Assembly (NCBI GenBank): GCA_032191485.1
Contig: JAVDOI010000129.1
Location: 340,001-404,000, forward strand
From: Leptoclinus maculatus
Lineage: Eukaryota; Chordata; Actinopteri; Perciformes; Stichaeidae
DNA: 64,000 bases
Reading direction: 5' to 3'
Part shown: one piece after another, positions 9,978-21,995 of the stretch
Layout: each line of letters begins with the position of its first letter
Position numbering within the stretch: position 1 is the stretch's first letter
The notes under the pieces: model-generated
Seen by the model: only the letters and a program-made list of their open reading frames with translations
The model's database searches: none
Told to the model about the DNA's origin: nothing
Made by a program: the position numbers and the translations under genes

Positions 9978-12900
9978 GGAGGAAAAAGCATGTCTTGGAG
10001 GAACAAGCGGAACAGCTGAGGAGGACAAAAGAGCAACACGAAATGGACACTGAAATAGCAGCAACTACAGCAAAACTAGCTGTATTGAGTGCCTCGTGTC
10101 ATAGCAGTGTTTCAAATGCACATTCGGATGGAATGGAATCCTATTTCAAAAAAGGAGCAAAACTCAACCCTCATGCTGAACAATACAACCCACAGCAAAA
10201 AGAGTCATCTCGGCAGAAATATTCATGGTCTGCCAACACTAAGGCAACAGTGGAAAAACAAGTGGAAGCGGACAAGTATGAAAGTAAAGGTGCAACTATG
10301 CAGACAAACTTCAAGTGGCAAACTTCTGAACAAATAAAATCACAGCCATCGGATGTAAATCCTGGTGGTCAGCAAGCAACACAATCCCAAGGCAATCCTC
10401 AAGTACCTGGAGATCTCTACAGTCTGTTACAAAGACAGAATGAAGTAACCGCACTCCTTGTACAGACACAGAACTCTCAGTTCCTACCACACAGAGAAAT
10501 TCCTGTTTTCGACGGAGATCCGCTCAAATTTAGAACATTCATCAGAGCTTTCGAACATTGTGTGGAAGCTAAAACAAACAGAGGAGATTGTTTGTATTAT
10601 CTTGAGCAATTCACTAGGGGGCAGCCTAGAGAGCTGGTGCGTAGCTGCCAGCACATGGCTCCAGAAAGAGGTTATGCTGTGGCCAAAGACCTTCTTGGAA
10701 AACATTTTGGAAGTGAAATAAAGGTCACAGCTGCCTATGTGGATAAAATCATTGGATGGCCTGCTGTTAAAGCAGAAGATGTTAAAGGGCTACAAGCATA
10801 TGCATTGTGTTTACGAGAGTGTTGCAACGCTATGAAGGAGTTGCAATATTTAGACGAACTCAATATGCCAACAAACATGAAAACAATAATGCAGAAACTT
10901 CCTTACAAGCTCAAAGAGAAATGGAGAGTGACTGCGTGTGACATCTCTGAAACCAAAGGTCGCAGATCTGGCTTTAAAGACATTATCAAGTTCATCGAGT
11001 ACCAAGTCAAGATCGTTTCGGATCCAATCTTTGGCGACATTCAAGACACTCAAGGTGGTGTAAATAAAGGAGGCAACAAGGCAAAGTCGGAGCAAAAGTC
11101 GCAGTTCAAAAGAAACAGCTTTGCAACTGCTGTCTTTATGCCTACTGAACCAGCTGTGAATACATCCAAGAAAAGCATTCAGACTCAAACGCAAAGTATG
11201 TCACCTACAATTTCAAATGTTGGTTCCTGTCTGTATTGTATGCGTGGACACGCATTGGATCATTGTCCACAATTGCAGAAAAGAACTCATCGGGAAAAAT
11301 TGGACTTTCTGAAAGAAAAAGGAGTTTGCTTTGGTTGCCTGCGCATAGGACACATGAGCAAGGATTGCAATAAACGCATATCTTGCAAAGTTTGCAACCA
11401 AAGTCATCCCAGCATTCTTCACATTGAGAAAAAGGAAAGAAGCAAAGGCGAAGATCAGCCAAAGGAATTGTCGGTGAGTGGCACGGCTGTCTCTACTTGT
11501 GGTCATATAGGGGCCAGGGGCAGTAACGGCATCCTTTCAATCTTACCTGTCAATGTTAAGTGTACAAAGGGAAACAAAATCGTGCAAACTTATGCATTTC
11601 TGGATCCAGGAAGTACTGACACTTTCTGTTCTGAAAGTCTAATGGAAAGGCTGAACATCAAAGGAAGAAAAACAAAGATTAATCTACGTACAATGGGTCA
11701 CAGTAGTACCGTACCAAGTTGTATTGTCAAAGGTTTGGAAATCTCTGAATTTGCTGGCAAGCAGTTTTTTGAGCTTCCTAGTATGTTCACTCAGAAGGAA
11801 ATGCCAGTGTCGACAAACAATATCATTCCTGAAGAAGAGTTGTCTAAGTGGACTTACCTGAAAGATGTAAACATTCCCCGTATTAATGCTGATGTTGATT
11901 TGTTGATTGGCACAAACGCCTCAAAGTTAATGGAACCGTGGGAAGTGATCAACAGCCGAGGAGAGGGACCATATGCAGTAAGAACTCTACTGGGCTGGGT
12001 GATTAATGGACCTTTTCATGGAAACAGTGCAAAGCAGTGTGAGAGTGGTTACCCTGCTGTTACTGTTAATCGGATTAGTGTTGACAAATTGGAAGAACTG
12101 TTGATAAGACAGTACAATCAGGATTTCAGTGAAAATCTATCTAATGACAAAGAGGAGATGTCGATAGAAGAAAGAAAGTTTATGGAAATAGTGAAAGGTT
12201 CAGTAAAACTTAAAGATGGCCAGTACAATATTAAGTTGCCTTTCAAGACACCCCATGTAAACATGCCAAACAACCTTTCTGTTGCTAAACAGCGTGTCAG
12301 TTCACTGAAAAGGAGACTTCTGAAGGATGAAAGTTACCACAAAGAATATTCAAACTTCCTTACTGATGTCATTAGCAAAGGATATGCTGAAAAGGTGCCA
12401 GAACATCAGTTGGAACGCACTGATGGAAAAACTTGGTATCTCCCTCACCATGGTGTATACCATCCACAGAAAAGAAGCATACGTGTTGTGTTTGATTGTG
12501 GAGCAGAATTTAAAGGAGTCTCACTGAACAGTCAGCTTCTGCAAGGACCAAACCTGACAAGCTCTTTGTTAGGAGTTTTGTCACGGTTCAGGCAGGAACC
12601 TGTAGCAATCATGGCTGATGTGCAAGCAATGTTCCATCAAGTAAAAGTTGCAGAAGAACATTCAGACTTTTTGAGGTTTTTGTGGTGGCCAGAAGGGAAC
12701 CTGGAGCAAGAACTTGTACAGTACCGTATGACTGTCCATTTATTTGGAGCAGTATCTTCTCCGAGTTGTGCATGTTATGCTCTAAGGAAAATTGCTGATG
12801 ATAATCAAAACAGGTTTCCAGCAGAAGTAATTGACACGGTCACAAGAAGTTTTTATGTGGATGATCTTTTGAAAAGTTTGCCGTCTAAAGAAGATGCTAC

Positions 12901-14116
12901 TATAATGGTCAAGAACCTCACAGCTATCTGCAAATTGGGAGGTTTCAATCTCACCAAGTGGATCAGCAACAGTCGTGAGGTGCTATTGGAGATTCCAGAA
13001 GAACATAGATCCAAGACCTGCAAGGAGTTGGATCTTGACAGAGACAAATTGCCAGTTGAACGGGCTCTTGGACTACAATGGTGCATTGAGACGGACACCT
13101 TCAAGTTCAAATTTAACATCCGAGAACAGCCACACACAAGACGTGGGATGTTATCTATGATCAGTTCCGTCTATGATCCTTTGGGTTTCTTAGCACCCTT
13201 CACAATCCCAGCTAAGATGATTTTGCAAGACCTGTGTCGGTTGAAATGTGGTTGGGATGATCCAGTACCCCAATTCTTTCAACAAAAATGGAAAAAGTGG
13301 TTGGAAGATCTTAAAAGAGTGGAAAGTTTCAAGGTCAGCAGATGCTTCAAACCGAAAGACTTTGGATGCACAGCATCTGCTCAATTGCATCACTTCTCTG
13401 ATGCCAGTGAAGATGCATATGGAACTGTTACATACATCAGGTTGCAAAACGACAAGAACAAAATACATGTTGCTTTCATACTTGGCAAAGCCAGGGTGTC
13501 TCCACTAAAACAAGTGACTATCCCTCGCTTGGAACTGACAGCCGCTGCTCTTGCTGTTAAAGTGGACAAAAGGCTACAATCAGAGCTACAGCTTCCTTTG
13601 GAGAAGTCACAATTCTGGACCGACAGTACATCAGTACTAAAATACATAAAAAATGAGGACAAAAGGTTCCAAACATTCGTTGCAAACAGAATATCAACCA
13701 TTAGAGAGGCATCACACACTTCACAGTGGAGATACATTCCTACAGCACAAAATCCAGCAGATGACGCCTCAAGGGGACTGAAAATTGAACATTTGGTTCA
13801 AAAGACATGGATTGAAAGTCCAAAGTTTCTGTGGAAAGCAGAAAATGAGTGGCCAGCGCACATCTTGGATTTGGACATTGCTGAGGACCCGGAAGTTAAA
13901 AGGAACTTCACAGTAAATGCAATTGTCACTGAAGGTAATACAAGTCCCACGCATAAACTGATTATTCACTTTTCCAGTTGGAAAAGACTGAAAGTTGCAG
14001 TAGGTTGGATTCTCACATTGAAAATGAATTTGCCGACTTTAAGTAAGAAAAGGAAGCAGCTGATTACTGCAAACGCCAGTGGCAATGGTCGTCAAATTGG
14101 AGATGCAAAAATGTAA
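9953..14116 (+). CDS. BEL/Pao gag-pol polyprotein, copy 2, lacking integrase
   Basis: The 1387-residue translation is the same as copy 1: zinc knuckles, LDPGST protease motif, YVDD reverse transcriptase and RNase H, then the early end before the integrase. I found no difference between the two translations, which implies a very recent duplication, strong homogenisation or collapsed assembly. It is followed by 238 bp of noncoding tail and LTR3. Confidence 0.93.
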   Translation: MEEQAEELRRKKHVLEEQAEQLRRTKEQHEMDTEIAATTAKLAVLSASCHSSVSNAHSDGMESYFKKGAKLNPHAEQYNPQQKESSRQKYSWSANTKATVEKQVEADKYESKGATMQTNFKWQTSEQIKSQPSDVNPGGQQATQSQGNPQVPGDLYSLLQRQNEVTALLVQTQNSQFLPHREIPVFDGDPLKFRTFIRAFEHCVEAKTNRGDCLYYLEQFTRGQPRELVRSCQHMAPERGYAVAKDLLGKHFGSEIKVTAAYVDKIIGWPAVKAEDVKGLQAYALCLRECCNAMKELQYLDELNMPTNMKTIMQKLPYKLKEKWRVTACDISETKGRRSGFKDIIKFIEYQVKIVSDPIFGDIQDTQGGVNKGGNKAKSEQKSQFKRNSFATAVFMPTEPAVNTSKKSIQTQTQSMSPTISNVGSCLYCMRGHALDHCPQLQKRTHREKLDFLKEKGVCFGCLRIGHMSKDCNKRISCKVCNQSHPSILHIEKKERSKGEDQPKELSVSGTAVSTCGHIGARGSNGILSILPVNVKCTKGNKIVQTYAFLDPGSTDTFCSESLMERLNIKGRKTKINLRTMGHSSTVPSCIVKGLEISEFAGKQFFELPSMFTQKEMPVSTNNIIPEEELSKWTYLKDVNIPRINADVDLLIGTNASKLMEPWEVINSRGEGPYAVRTLLGWVINGPFHGNSAKQCESGYPAVTVNRISVDKLEELLIRQYNQDFSENLSNDKEEMSIEERKFMEIVKGSVKLKDGQYNIKLPFKTPHVNMPNNLSVAKQRVSSLKRRLLKDESYHKEYSNFLTDVISKGYAEKVPEHQLERTDGKTWYLPHHGVYHPQKRSIRVVFDCGAEFKGVSLNSQLLQGPNLTSSLLGVLSRFRQEPVAIMADVQAMFHQVKVAEEHSDFLRFLWWPEGNLEQELVQYRMTVHLFGAVSSPSCACYALRKIADDNQNRFPAEVIDTVTRSFYVDDLLKSLPSKEDATIMVKNLTAICKLGGFNLTKWISNSREVLLEIPEEHRSKTCKELDLDRDKLPVERALGLQWCIETDTFKFKFNIREQPHTRRGMLSMISSVYDPLGFLAPFTIPAKMILQDLCRLKCGWDDPVPQFFQQKWKKWLEDLKRVESFKVSRCFKPKDFGCTASAQLHHFSDASEDAYGTVTYIRLQNDKNKIHVAFILGKARVSPLKQVTIPRLELTAAALAVKVDKRLQSELQLPLEKSQFWTDSTSVLKYIKNEDKRFQTFVANRISTIREASHTSQWRYIPTAQNPADDASRGLKIEHLVQKTWIESPKFLWKAENEWPAHILDLDIAEDPEVKRNFTVNAIVTEGNTSPTHKLIIHFSSWKRLKVAVGWILTLKMNLPTLSKKRKQLITANASGNGRQIGDAKM

Positions 14117-14354
14117 AGCCACATTAGGAGTGACAAAGATTTGTCTGCTTTATGACGCAACTGACGTGTAAGAATAATGGTGAAACCCCACAACCATGTT
14201 TTGAAGACATGGAAACATACTTAATCGATTGTAGGGAATTCTTCTGAAACTGACTGTTTAAAACAGTACATTTTTTGTTTCTAATGTAATGGCTCCTTAT
14301 GTAAATTTGTAAATAATTGTTTTGTCTCCTGCCAGAACCAATTAGGGGCCGGTG

Positions 14355-14705
14355 TGTAAGAGCCATTTTGTAGTTTTTGTTTTGGTACAACCTCCCACCA
14401 CATGGGGGCGTAGTGGCGGTGTGAATCAGGCCACAGGTAATATAATCAGTGGGTTCATTGGAAACAGGTTTTTGCTAATAGGCAGAAGCAAACAGTTTTT
14501 GACTGTGCACACTGTATGAATGTAATTGTTTTAATTTTTGGTTTATGTAAAGAAAATGGATTACAGCAGAGAAAGTGGTTGGCCTCTGTTTATATAGAAA
14601 ATAAATGCCTATATTGGAAACTGGACTTCGTTATTTGTGGCACGCGTCAGAACAAACATTTCAGCAACCATAGTGACTTTTTATTGGGAAGCAACGGTCA
14701 CTACA
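14355..14705 (+). repeat. BEL LTR3
   Basis: The third full 351-bp LTR, the same as LTR1 and LTR2 by eye. It is the 3' LTR of body 2 and the 5' LTR of the truncated body 3. Confidence 0.92.
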
Positions 14706-15256
14706 ATAAGTCAAAAACTCCTTTATTGAGGGCAGCGTGGGAGCTCTTCTGGCATTTGACTACGTTCCGGGACCAGCAGCTGTAGGCTACTCATCATCTT
14801 GTCTTTTGGACCGGAGCTGTTGGAGCGCCGGGGGCAGTCGGTGAGGCGGCGGAGCTGGTGGAGCCCGGAGCTGGTTGGAGCGCCGGAGCTGGTTGGAGCG
14901 CCGGAGAGTCGGTGAAGCTGCGGAGCTGGTTGGAGCGCACAGGAGCTGGTTGAAGCGCACAGGAGCTGGTTGGAGCGCCGGAGAGTCGGTGAAGCTGCGG
15001 AGCTGGTGGAGCCCACCGGAGCTGGTTGGAGCGCACAGGAGCGGGTTGGAGCGCGGTTGTCTCACGGACAAAAAAGAACGTAAGAACAACTGTAGGCCGT
15101 TCAACGCCAAGGTATGTGTAGCGCTACCTCCAGCAAAGGAGTGGCCATTGTTGTAATTGTGCACACATGACTTTGTGCGTAAAATTCAACGCATTGGTGG
15201 TGACAGTATGAATGAACGAAGCGCGTATTCACAAAATTGAATTTGCGTAACTGACA

Positions 15257-16042
15257 ATGAAAGAAGATCAAGCTGCCGATTCTGAACTCTTAACCGAGAC
15301 AGAGCCTCGGGTCGAATCTGGTGATGTGGACTACACTGTAAAAAAGCGGACTGTTAAATTGACAGAAAAAGCACTTGTGGAAAAAATTGTCAACTTGCAA
15401 AAACAAAGAAAGGTGAAATTCCAAAGAGCACACAATCTCAAAGAGATAATTGTAGATTTGATGGGTGATACAGGTTATGTAATAGAGGTAAAAGGTACAT
15501 TTGAAAAATATAATGTTCTCTGTGGTGAAGCAAAAGAAATACATGAAGTGTTGATGGGGTTGTTACCTAAAGAGGAGGTGGAAAATCATGAAATGTGGTA
15601 TAAAGTAAAGATGCTCAGTGTCAATGACTTTATTGCTGATGTAAATAAATGGTTGTTTTGCAATGAAAGTCACCTAAAAAATGAAGGTGTCGATCCTCAT
15701 AATGAGGGGGTTAATGTGGAGCCTCAGGACAGCATTTCAAATGTTGAATCAAATACTTCCAACAAGTGCTCAGGTCGAAAAAGTAATGTCTCAAGAAGCA
15801 GCAAGTCTACAACATCATCTGCACGGCTTAAAACGGAGGCAGAAAAGGCTGCACTCATGGCACGTGCTGCAGCGCTACAGAAAAAGCATGTCTTGGAGGA
15901 ACAAGCGGAAGAGCTGAGGAGGAAAAAGCATGTCTTGGAGGAACAAGCGGAAGAGCTGAGGAGGAAAAAGCATGTCTTGGAGGAACAAGCGGAAGAGCTG
16001 AGGAGGAAAAGCATGTCTTGGAGGAACAAGCGGAAGAGCTGA
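15257..16042 (+). CDS. BEL/Pao gag-like N-terminal ORF, copy 3
   Basis: The third copy of the 261-residue frame at a further 6065-bp offset, with identical sequence and the same frameshift. Its leader minisatellite is at 14820-15065. Body 3 breaks off 442 bp after this frame, so this unit has no enzymatic domains. Confidence 0.8.
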   Translation: MKEDQAADSELLTETEPRVESGDVDYTVKKRTVKLTEKALVEKIVNLQKQRKVKFQRAHNLKEIIVDLMGDTGYVIEVKGTFEKYNVLCGEAKEIHEVLMGLLPKEEVENHEMWYKVKMLSVNDFIADVNKWLFCNESHLKNEGVDPHNEGVNVEPQDSISNVESNTSNKCSGRKSNVSRSSKSTTSSARLKTEAEKAALMARAAALQKKHVLEEQAEELRRKKHVLEEQAEELRRKKHVLEEQAEELRRKSMSWRNKRKS

Positions 16043-16485
16043 GGAGGAAAAAGCATGTCTTGGAGGAACAAGCGGAACAGCTGAGGAGGACAAAAGAGCA
16101 ACACGAAATGGACACTGAAATAGCAGCAACTACAGCAAAACTAGCTGTATTGAGTGCCTCGTGTCATAGCAGTGTTTCAAATGCACATTCGGATGGAATG
16201 GAATCCTATTTCAAAAAAGGAGCAAAACTCAACCCTCATGCTGAACAATACAACCCACAGCAAAAAGAGTCATCTCGGCAGAAATATTCATGGTCTGCCA
16301 ACACTAAGGCAACAGTGGAAAAACAAGTGGAAGCGGACAAGTATGAAAGTAAAGGTGCAACTATGCAGACAAACTTCAAGTGGCAAACTTCTGAACAAAT
16401 AAAATCACAGCCATCGGATGTAAATCCTGGTGGTCAGCAAGCAACACAATCCCAAGGCAATCCTCAAGTACCTGGAGATCTCTAG
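16018..16485 (+). pseudogene. BEL/Pao pol frame, copy 3, truncated
   Basis: This keeps only the first 155 residues of the 1387-residue frame (coiled-coil tail and Gln/Ser/Lys-rich linker) and ends at an artificial stop. At 16484/16485 the sequence jumps from the body (…gagatctcta) directly into the middle of an LTR (gtttttgaccg…), deleting capsid, zinc knuckles, protease, RT and RNase H. The junction has at most one base of microhomology. Confidence 0.9.
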
Positions 16486-16695
16486 TTTTTGACCGTGCAC
16501 ACTGTATGAATGTAATTGTTTTAATTTTTTGTTTATGTAAAGAAAATGGATTACAGCAGAGAAAGTGGTTGGCCTCTGTTTATATAGAAAATAAATGCCT
16601 ATATTGGAAACTGGACTTCGTTATTTGTGGCACGCGTCAGAACAAACATTTCAGCAACCATAGTGACTTTTTATTGGGAAGCAACGGTCACTACA
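16485..16695 (+). repeat. BEL LTR4, 3' 211 bp only
   Basis: Corresponds without indels to LTR1 positions 2365-2575 and ends ...ctaca before the target duplication catag (16696-16700). It carries at least two substitutions that LTR1-3 lack: gactg to gaccg near the left end, and ttttggttt to tttttgttt about 40 bp later. It is the only LTR in the array that has visibly diverged. Confidence 0.92.
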
Positions 16696-18010
<1,315 letters not shown>

Positions 18011-19517
18011 CATTTCAGTTAGAATTCATTCTGTGGGGCTTTTATTTTGAAATGGGATGTGGGGGGGGGGGCAGAAGGGGAGAGGAGACAGGATCATAAT
18101 GTTAGATGAACATAAAAAGGTTATTAAATGACAGGTTTCATCGCAAGCATTTCAGTTAGAATTCATTCTGTGGGGCTTTTATTTTAAAATGGTGTGTGTG
18201 GTGGGGGAGGGGTGGAGGGCAAAAAGTCCTCTAAGACCTGAATGATTGTATGAGAGAGACACACACACAGAGAGAGACACACACAGAGAGAGGGAGAGGA
18301 GTGTATGTGCCTGTGTGTCTGTGTTTATAAACATCACTAATTACAAACACCTGTGTGCCTGCAGTCTTTTAATGGAGATAAAACTGTGAAACAACTCTCA
18401 AACAAATCCTCAAAATTCCCATAACCGTAGCTCCTATTGCTCCAATATTGGAAATTGAGAGGAAGGAATATTTTGAAAAACAGATCCTGTGAAAATTGTG
18501 TCTGTAGTGTAAGAAATGTGGCTTCAATGGCGATTTAGAAATGGGGTACCGTGTTCTGTGGAAAATGTTCTTGAAGCGAGATTTAACATTGGTCTCTATG
18601 GAGCAGAAACTTGGTTTTCCTCTCAATTAAAGGCTACTGTGCCAAATGTGTAAGTCTGTGGGATTCCACAGTCAGTTTTTTACGACAAGGACAAGATTAG
18701 CTACTTTTACATCCAGAAATTATGCATGAAGAGTGAAAATTGTGGAGTCGGTGGCAAAAGACAAATCTTTTTTTCATAAGAATTTCAAGCTCCTCTTCAC
18801 TAGCGCTGACATCACGCACTCTAAGCCACAGCCCGTTTCAGTGCTGTCTGACGATTAACAGGCTGCCATGTCACAGCCAGAATAGGCCCGAGTTTATAAT
18901 GCCAGATTGGGCCCAGATTTGGCTGACATCAATGGGCCAGAACCTGTTTCAGTGCTGACTGCCGATAAACCCGGCAGCCATGTCTCAGCCAGAATAGGCC
19001 CGTGTTTATAATGCCAGATTGGGCCCAGATTTGGCTGACATCAATGGGCCAGAACCTGTTTCAGTGCTGACTGCCGATAAACCCGGCAGCCATGTCTCAG
19101 CCAGAATAGGCCGGTGTTTATAATGCCAGATTGGGCCCAGATTTGGCTGACATCAATGGGCCAGAACCTGTTTCTGTGCTGACTGCCGATAAACCCGGCA
19201 GCCATGTCTCAGCCAGAATAGGCCCGTGTCTGTAACAGCTAAATCTGGGCCAGATATGGCAAAAATGAAATGGGCCAAAGCTGGCTCACATTTGGCCGCA
19301 ACGAGCCGGCTAATGGCTACTTGCTCTTCAAAGACGTTTCAGGCTGAGAGAGGCCAAACATGGATTTTTGAAAGTAAACATAGTTTCAAAGATTTTCTTC
19401 AAAAAAGTGACTCACGACAGTTGATTTCACAGTTTCATGATGTTTTCATTAGAACCTGCTGCTTTCAGCACTTTATTGCCTAGAGATGCATTTTCACTTT
19501 TTATGATCTTAATACTC
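18011..19517. repeat. Spacer repeat unit, right copy, with the empty BEL site
   Basis: A second copy of the spacer at 1190-2224, with about 131-bp units at the left, the gtcctctaagacctgaatga phrase (18226) and the conserved 1-kb segment. It reads through gtaaacatagtttcaaag (about 19374-19391), the sequence that the BEL array splits in the left copy. The unit ends where Helentron copy A begins. Confidence 0.8.
18832..19260. repeat. 112-bp tandem repeat, about four copies
   Basis: Units start at 18832, 18943, 19055 and 19167 (spacing 111-112 bp) and contain gataaacccggcagccatg and cagattgggcccagatttgg. The left spacer copy has only about two units (from 1898 and 2008), so the array has expanded or contracted between the paralogues. 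Confidence 0.9.
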
Positions 19518-21414
19518 CCAGTAGTTCAAGACTTCAAGTTCCAGTAGCCCTGGACTGCCAGCCTTGTCAACATTGACATTTAAATGATCTCAACATTAAA
19601 CTCAGTTTATGCTGGGTTTTCCTTACTTGTAAGGAACATTTGTTTAGAGTCACTAGTTTGACTCAAGGTTAGAAGACGAGCTTGGAAAGATTCGTTTTGC
19701 AAATAAATCTTTTGACAAGACTCTTTGAACCACGTCATGTGTTTTAGACATTCTGAAGACAATACCTTCAGCTTGGATTCCACAGTCTGACATTTTAACA
19801 CTGGGCTTACATATATGTATTTTCAATAGGGTTTAGATTACCCTCAGGCTAGGTATACACATGTGAAAAACCTTGATTATACCTACCAGCTGAAACCCCA
19901 TACTAATGACTCATGACATTAGGATAAAGATGTGTCCTTTCCTCCAGGTTAATTAGTTCATATGCATGTAGCAATTGAACTAACTGACACATTTTCATCC
20001 TTAATCTTTCATATATCTGTTAGAAAACTGATTAATAGGAAAAGGGAAGGATGACATGAATAAATAAATACAATAAAATAATGTAAAAGATATAAATTGT
20101 GATGAAACATTAAATAAACATACATTGTTGGACCAAATAAGGTAGAGATGAAACAAACAAAATAAACAGGTGTCCTGTTGTTTTGAGAGACAGTCATTCT
20201 GTCCATGTGTCAGTAGTGTATGTTGCTGTTTGTTGAATCTGTCTGTTCTTAACACAAACCAAACTGTGAACAGAGCTCAGTGTCAGTGTGATAATAGAAA
20301 GAGCTGAAACATTATGACCTTTGACCTGTCCAGTGGCTGTAGAAGCACTCTCTTTGTTGTGGTCAAAGAGAGATATTGTACTATGGAAGTAACAAAAACT
20401 GTTACCTATACAGCTTGTTTAGGGAGGAGCTTGATGCTGGACAAAAGAGGAAGTGTCACTGTGACAGTGATGACTGACTGATGATGGATCTGCAGCAGTT
20501 TGGTTCCCTGCAGCCGTACACCTGATCACTTGCTTAAAGATCAACTGTAGTTAGTCTCTACTGAACTGCACAGCAATGGATGCACAGATGGTGATGTTGA
20601 GGAAGGAGGACGGAGCTGGTCCTGAAAAGAGAAAACAAAGTTATTGTAATAAACTGAAGACTGAAACAAAACATGTTTACATGTTACATAATTCACAATA
20701 ATCAAATACCTTGAATTCTGCTGCAGGGCAGGACAACATGTATGTCCAGTGCCATTTCACACAGAGAAGTTTAGGAAGGCTGCATGATGTTCAGCTTCTT
20801 CTATATGTTTAGCTCTCTGTGCAGTCCTGAGTGTCTTCACTGTGAAGTGGAGGGATCACAGAGGAGGAAGACCTGAAGGAAGAAGTTTATATAAATTACA
20901 ATGTTATACTAGCTGTAACATCAGTGTCATTTAAACTGTTGCATTAATACAAAGGGAATAAATGAATGAACACACAATTAAAGCAAAACATTGTAACATA
21001 TGAAAACTATACCTTATGCTCTGTTGTGAAGAAACCTCGACACTGGCAGGGAGAACACGTGTCTCTGTGGTCCAGCAGTGGTGGGTCCACTGTTGATGAA
21101 CAGTTGAGATGGTGCTGCAGCATCTGGTCTGTGGTGACATGATGTCTTGGTTGTTATGAGCTGATCCAGTATCTCAGAGCCAGACAGAAGGTGAGGCAAA
21201 GGCAGGCAGGTGTTTTCTCATTCTCTGCTTGGAAGACTGACTGGGACAAGCAGGAAGTAAAATGTGTATCTATGTGATCCAACAGTGATAAGTCCTCCGT
21301 TGATTGACAGTTCAGTTAGTGCTGCAGTCTCTGGTCTTTTGCAGCATATCTTGGCTGCTGTGAGCTGATCCTCACAGTGCTGAAGGAGGTGAGGCCAAGG
21401 CTGGCAGGTGTCCT
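19518..21414 (-). other. Helentron 3' noncoding region, distal part
   Basis: No coding sequence is recognised; the scattered minus-strand open frames of 60-85 residues are unremarkable. The region is repeated in copy B (53509-55404), with small indels such as a 6-bp loss near 54272. It contains the terminal hairpin and AT-rich blocks. Confidence 0.6.
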
Positions 21415-21733
21415 TACAGAGGACACAGGAGAACTGTGTCTTCTGTCCATCAGAAAGGAAACTTAGCATTACAGAGGACACGGGAGAACTGTGTCTCCGG
21501 TCCATCAGAAAGGAATCTTAGCATTACAGAGGACACGGGAGAACTGTGTCTCCGGTCCATCAGAAAGGAAACTTAGCATTACAGAGGACACAGGAGAACT
21601 GTGTCTTCTGTCCATCAGAAAGGAAACTTAGCATTACAGTGGACACAGGACAACTGTGTCTCCGGTCCATCAGAAAGGAAACTTAGCATTACAGAGGACA
21701 CAGGAGAACTGTGTCTCCGGTCCAGGGGAAAGA
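21415..21733. repeat. 55-bp tandem array in the Helentron 3' region
   Basis: About 5.7 units of 55 bp containing cagaggacacaggagaac and tccatcagaaaggaaactta. Each unit carries a 6-bp-stem hairpin (ACACAG-gagaa-CTGTGT). Variants (cacagg/cacggg, ttctgtcc/ccggtcc) occur in the same order in copy B (about 55405-55726), so the array expanded before the copies separated. Confidence 0.9.
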
Positions 21734-21933
21734 AAACCTAAATGAGTAACAGTCTTTAGCAAGTCCACCCGCCCTGCTAGAGTGTGAAATTGATTGGGAT
21801 CGAAATGTGGGGTTTCAGCTGGTAGGTACACCAGAAAGTATGTGTTACATCTAGAACACATACTTTCTGATGTATGTTTGCTACGCTAAATGTTAGCAGC
21901 TGTGTACAATGTTGTATACAGCTGCTGAAAGAG

Positions 21934-21995
21934 TTTTGGCCTGTGCATTTATCAACCCTAACCCTAACCCACCCTGATAAATGCACAGGCCAAAA
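21934..21995. repeat. Perfect 21-bp-arm hairpin with telomere-like loop
   Basis: Arms at 21934-21954 and 21975-21995 are perfect reverse complements (core GGCCTGTGCATTTATCA). The 20-nt loop reads accctaaccctaacccaccc, two and a half vertebrate-type telomere units. The structure is conserved exactly at 55927-55988. It lies in the element's 3' noncoding region, about 0.5 kb beyond the endonuclease stop. Confidence 0.95.

Larger units (their letters stand above)
2225..16695 (+). mobile_element. Tandem BEL/Pao LTR retrotransposon array
   Basis: The array is LTR1, body 1, LTR2, body 2, LTR3, truncated body 3, partial LTR4, with a period of exactly 6065 bp (2225, 8290, 14355). LTRs begin TGTAAGAGCC and end GGTCACTACA. 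The whole array, not each unit, is flanked by one 5-bp duplication, catag (2220-2224 and 16696-16700). The paralogous sequence near 19377-19400 reads through this site without an insert. The internal LTRs run straight from the polypurine end of one body into the leader of the next, with no host sequence. The translated frames of bodies 1 and 2 are identical, as is body 3 up to its break. Family assignment rests on the pol domain set (Pao-type protease, RT with YVDD, RNase H). No integrase domain is present. Confidence 0.93.

Noticed and set aside
21415..21733. CRISPR-like array
   Set aside because: Head-to-tail 55-bp units without unique spacers, inside a eukaryotic transposon.
21955..21974. 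Interstitial telomere from chromosome fusion
   Set aside because: Only about 2.5 units, forming the loop of a transposon hairpin present identically in two element copies.
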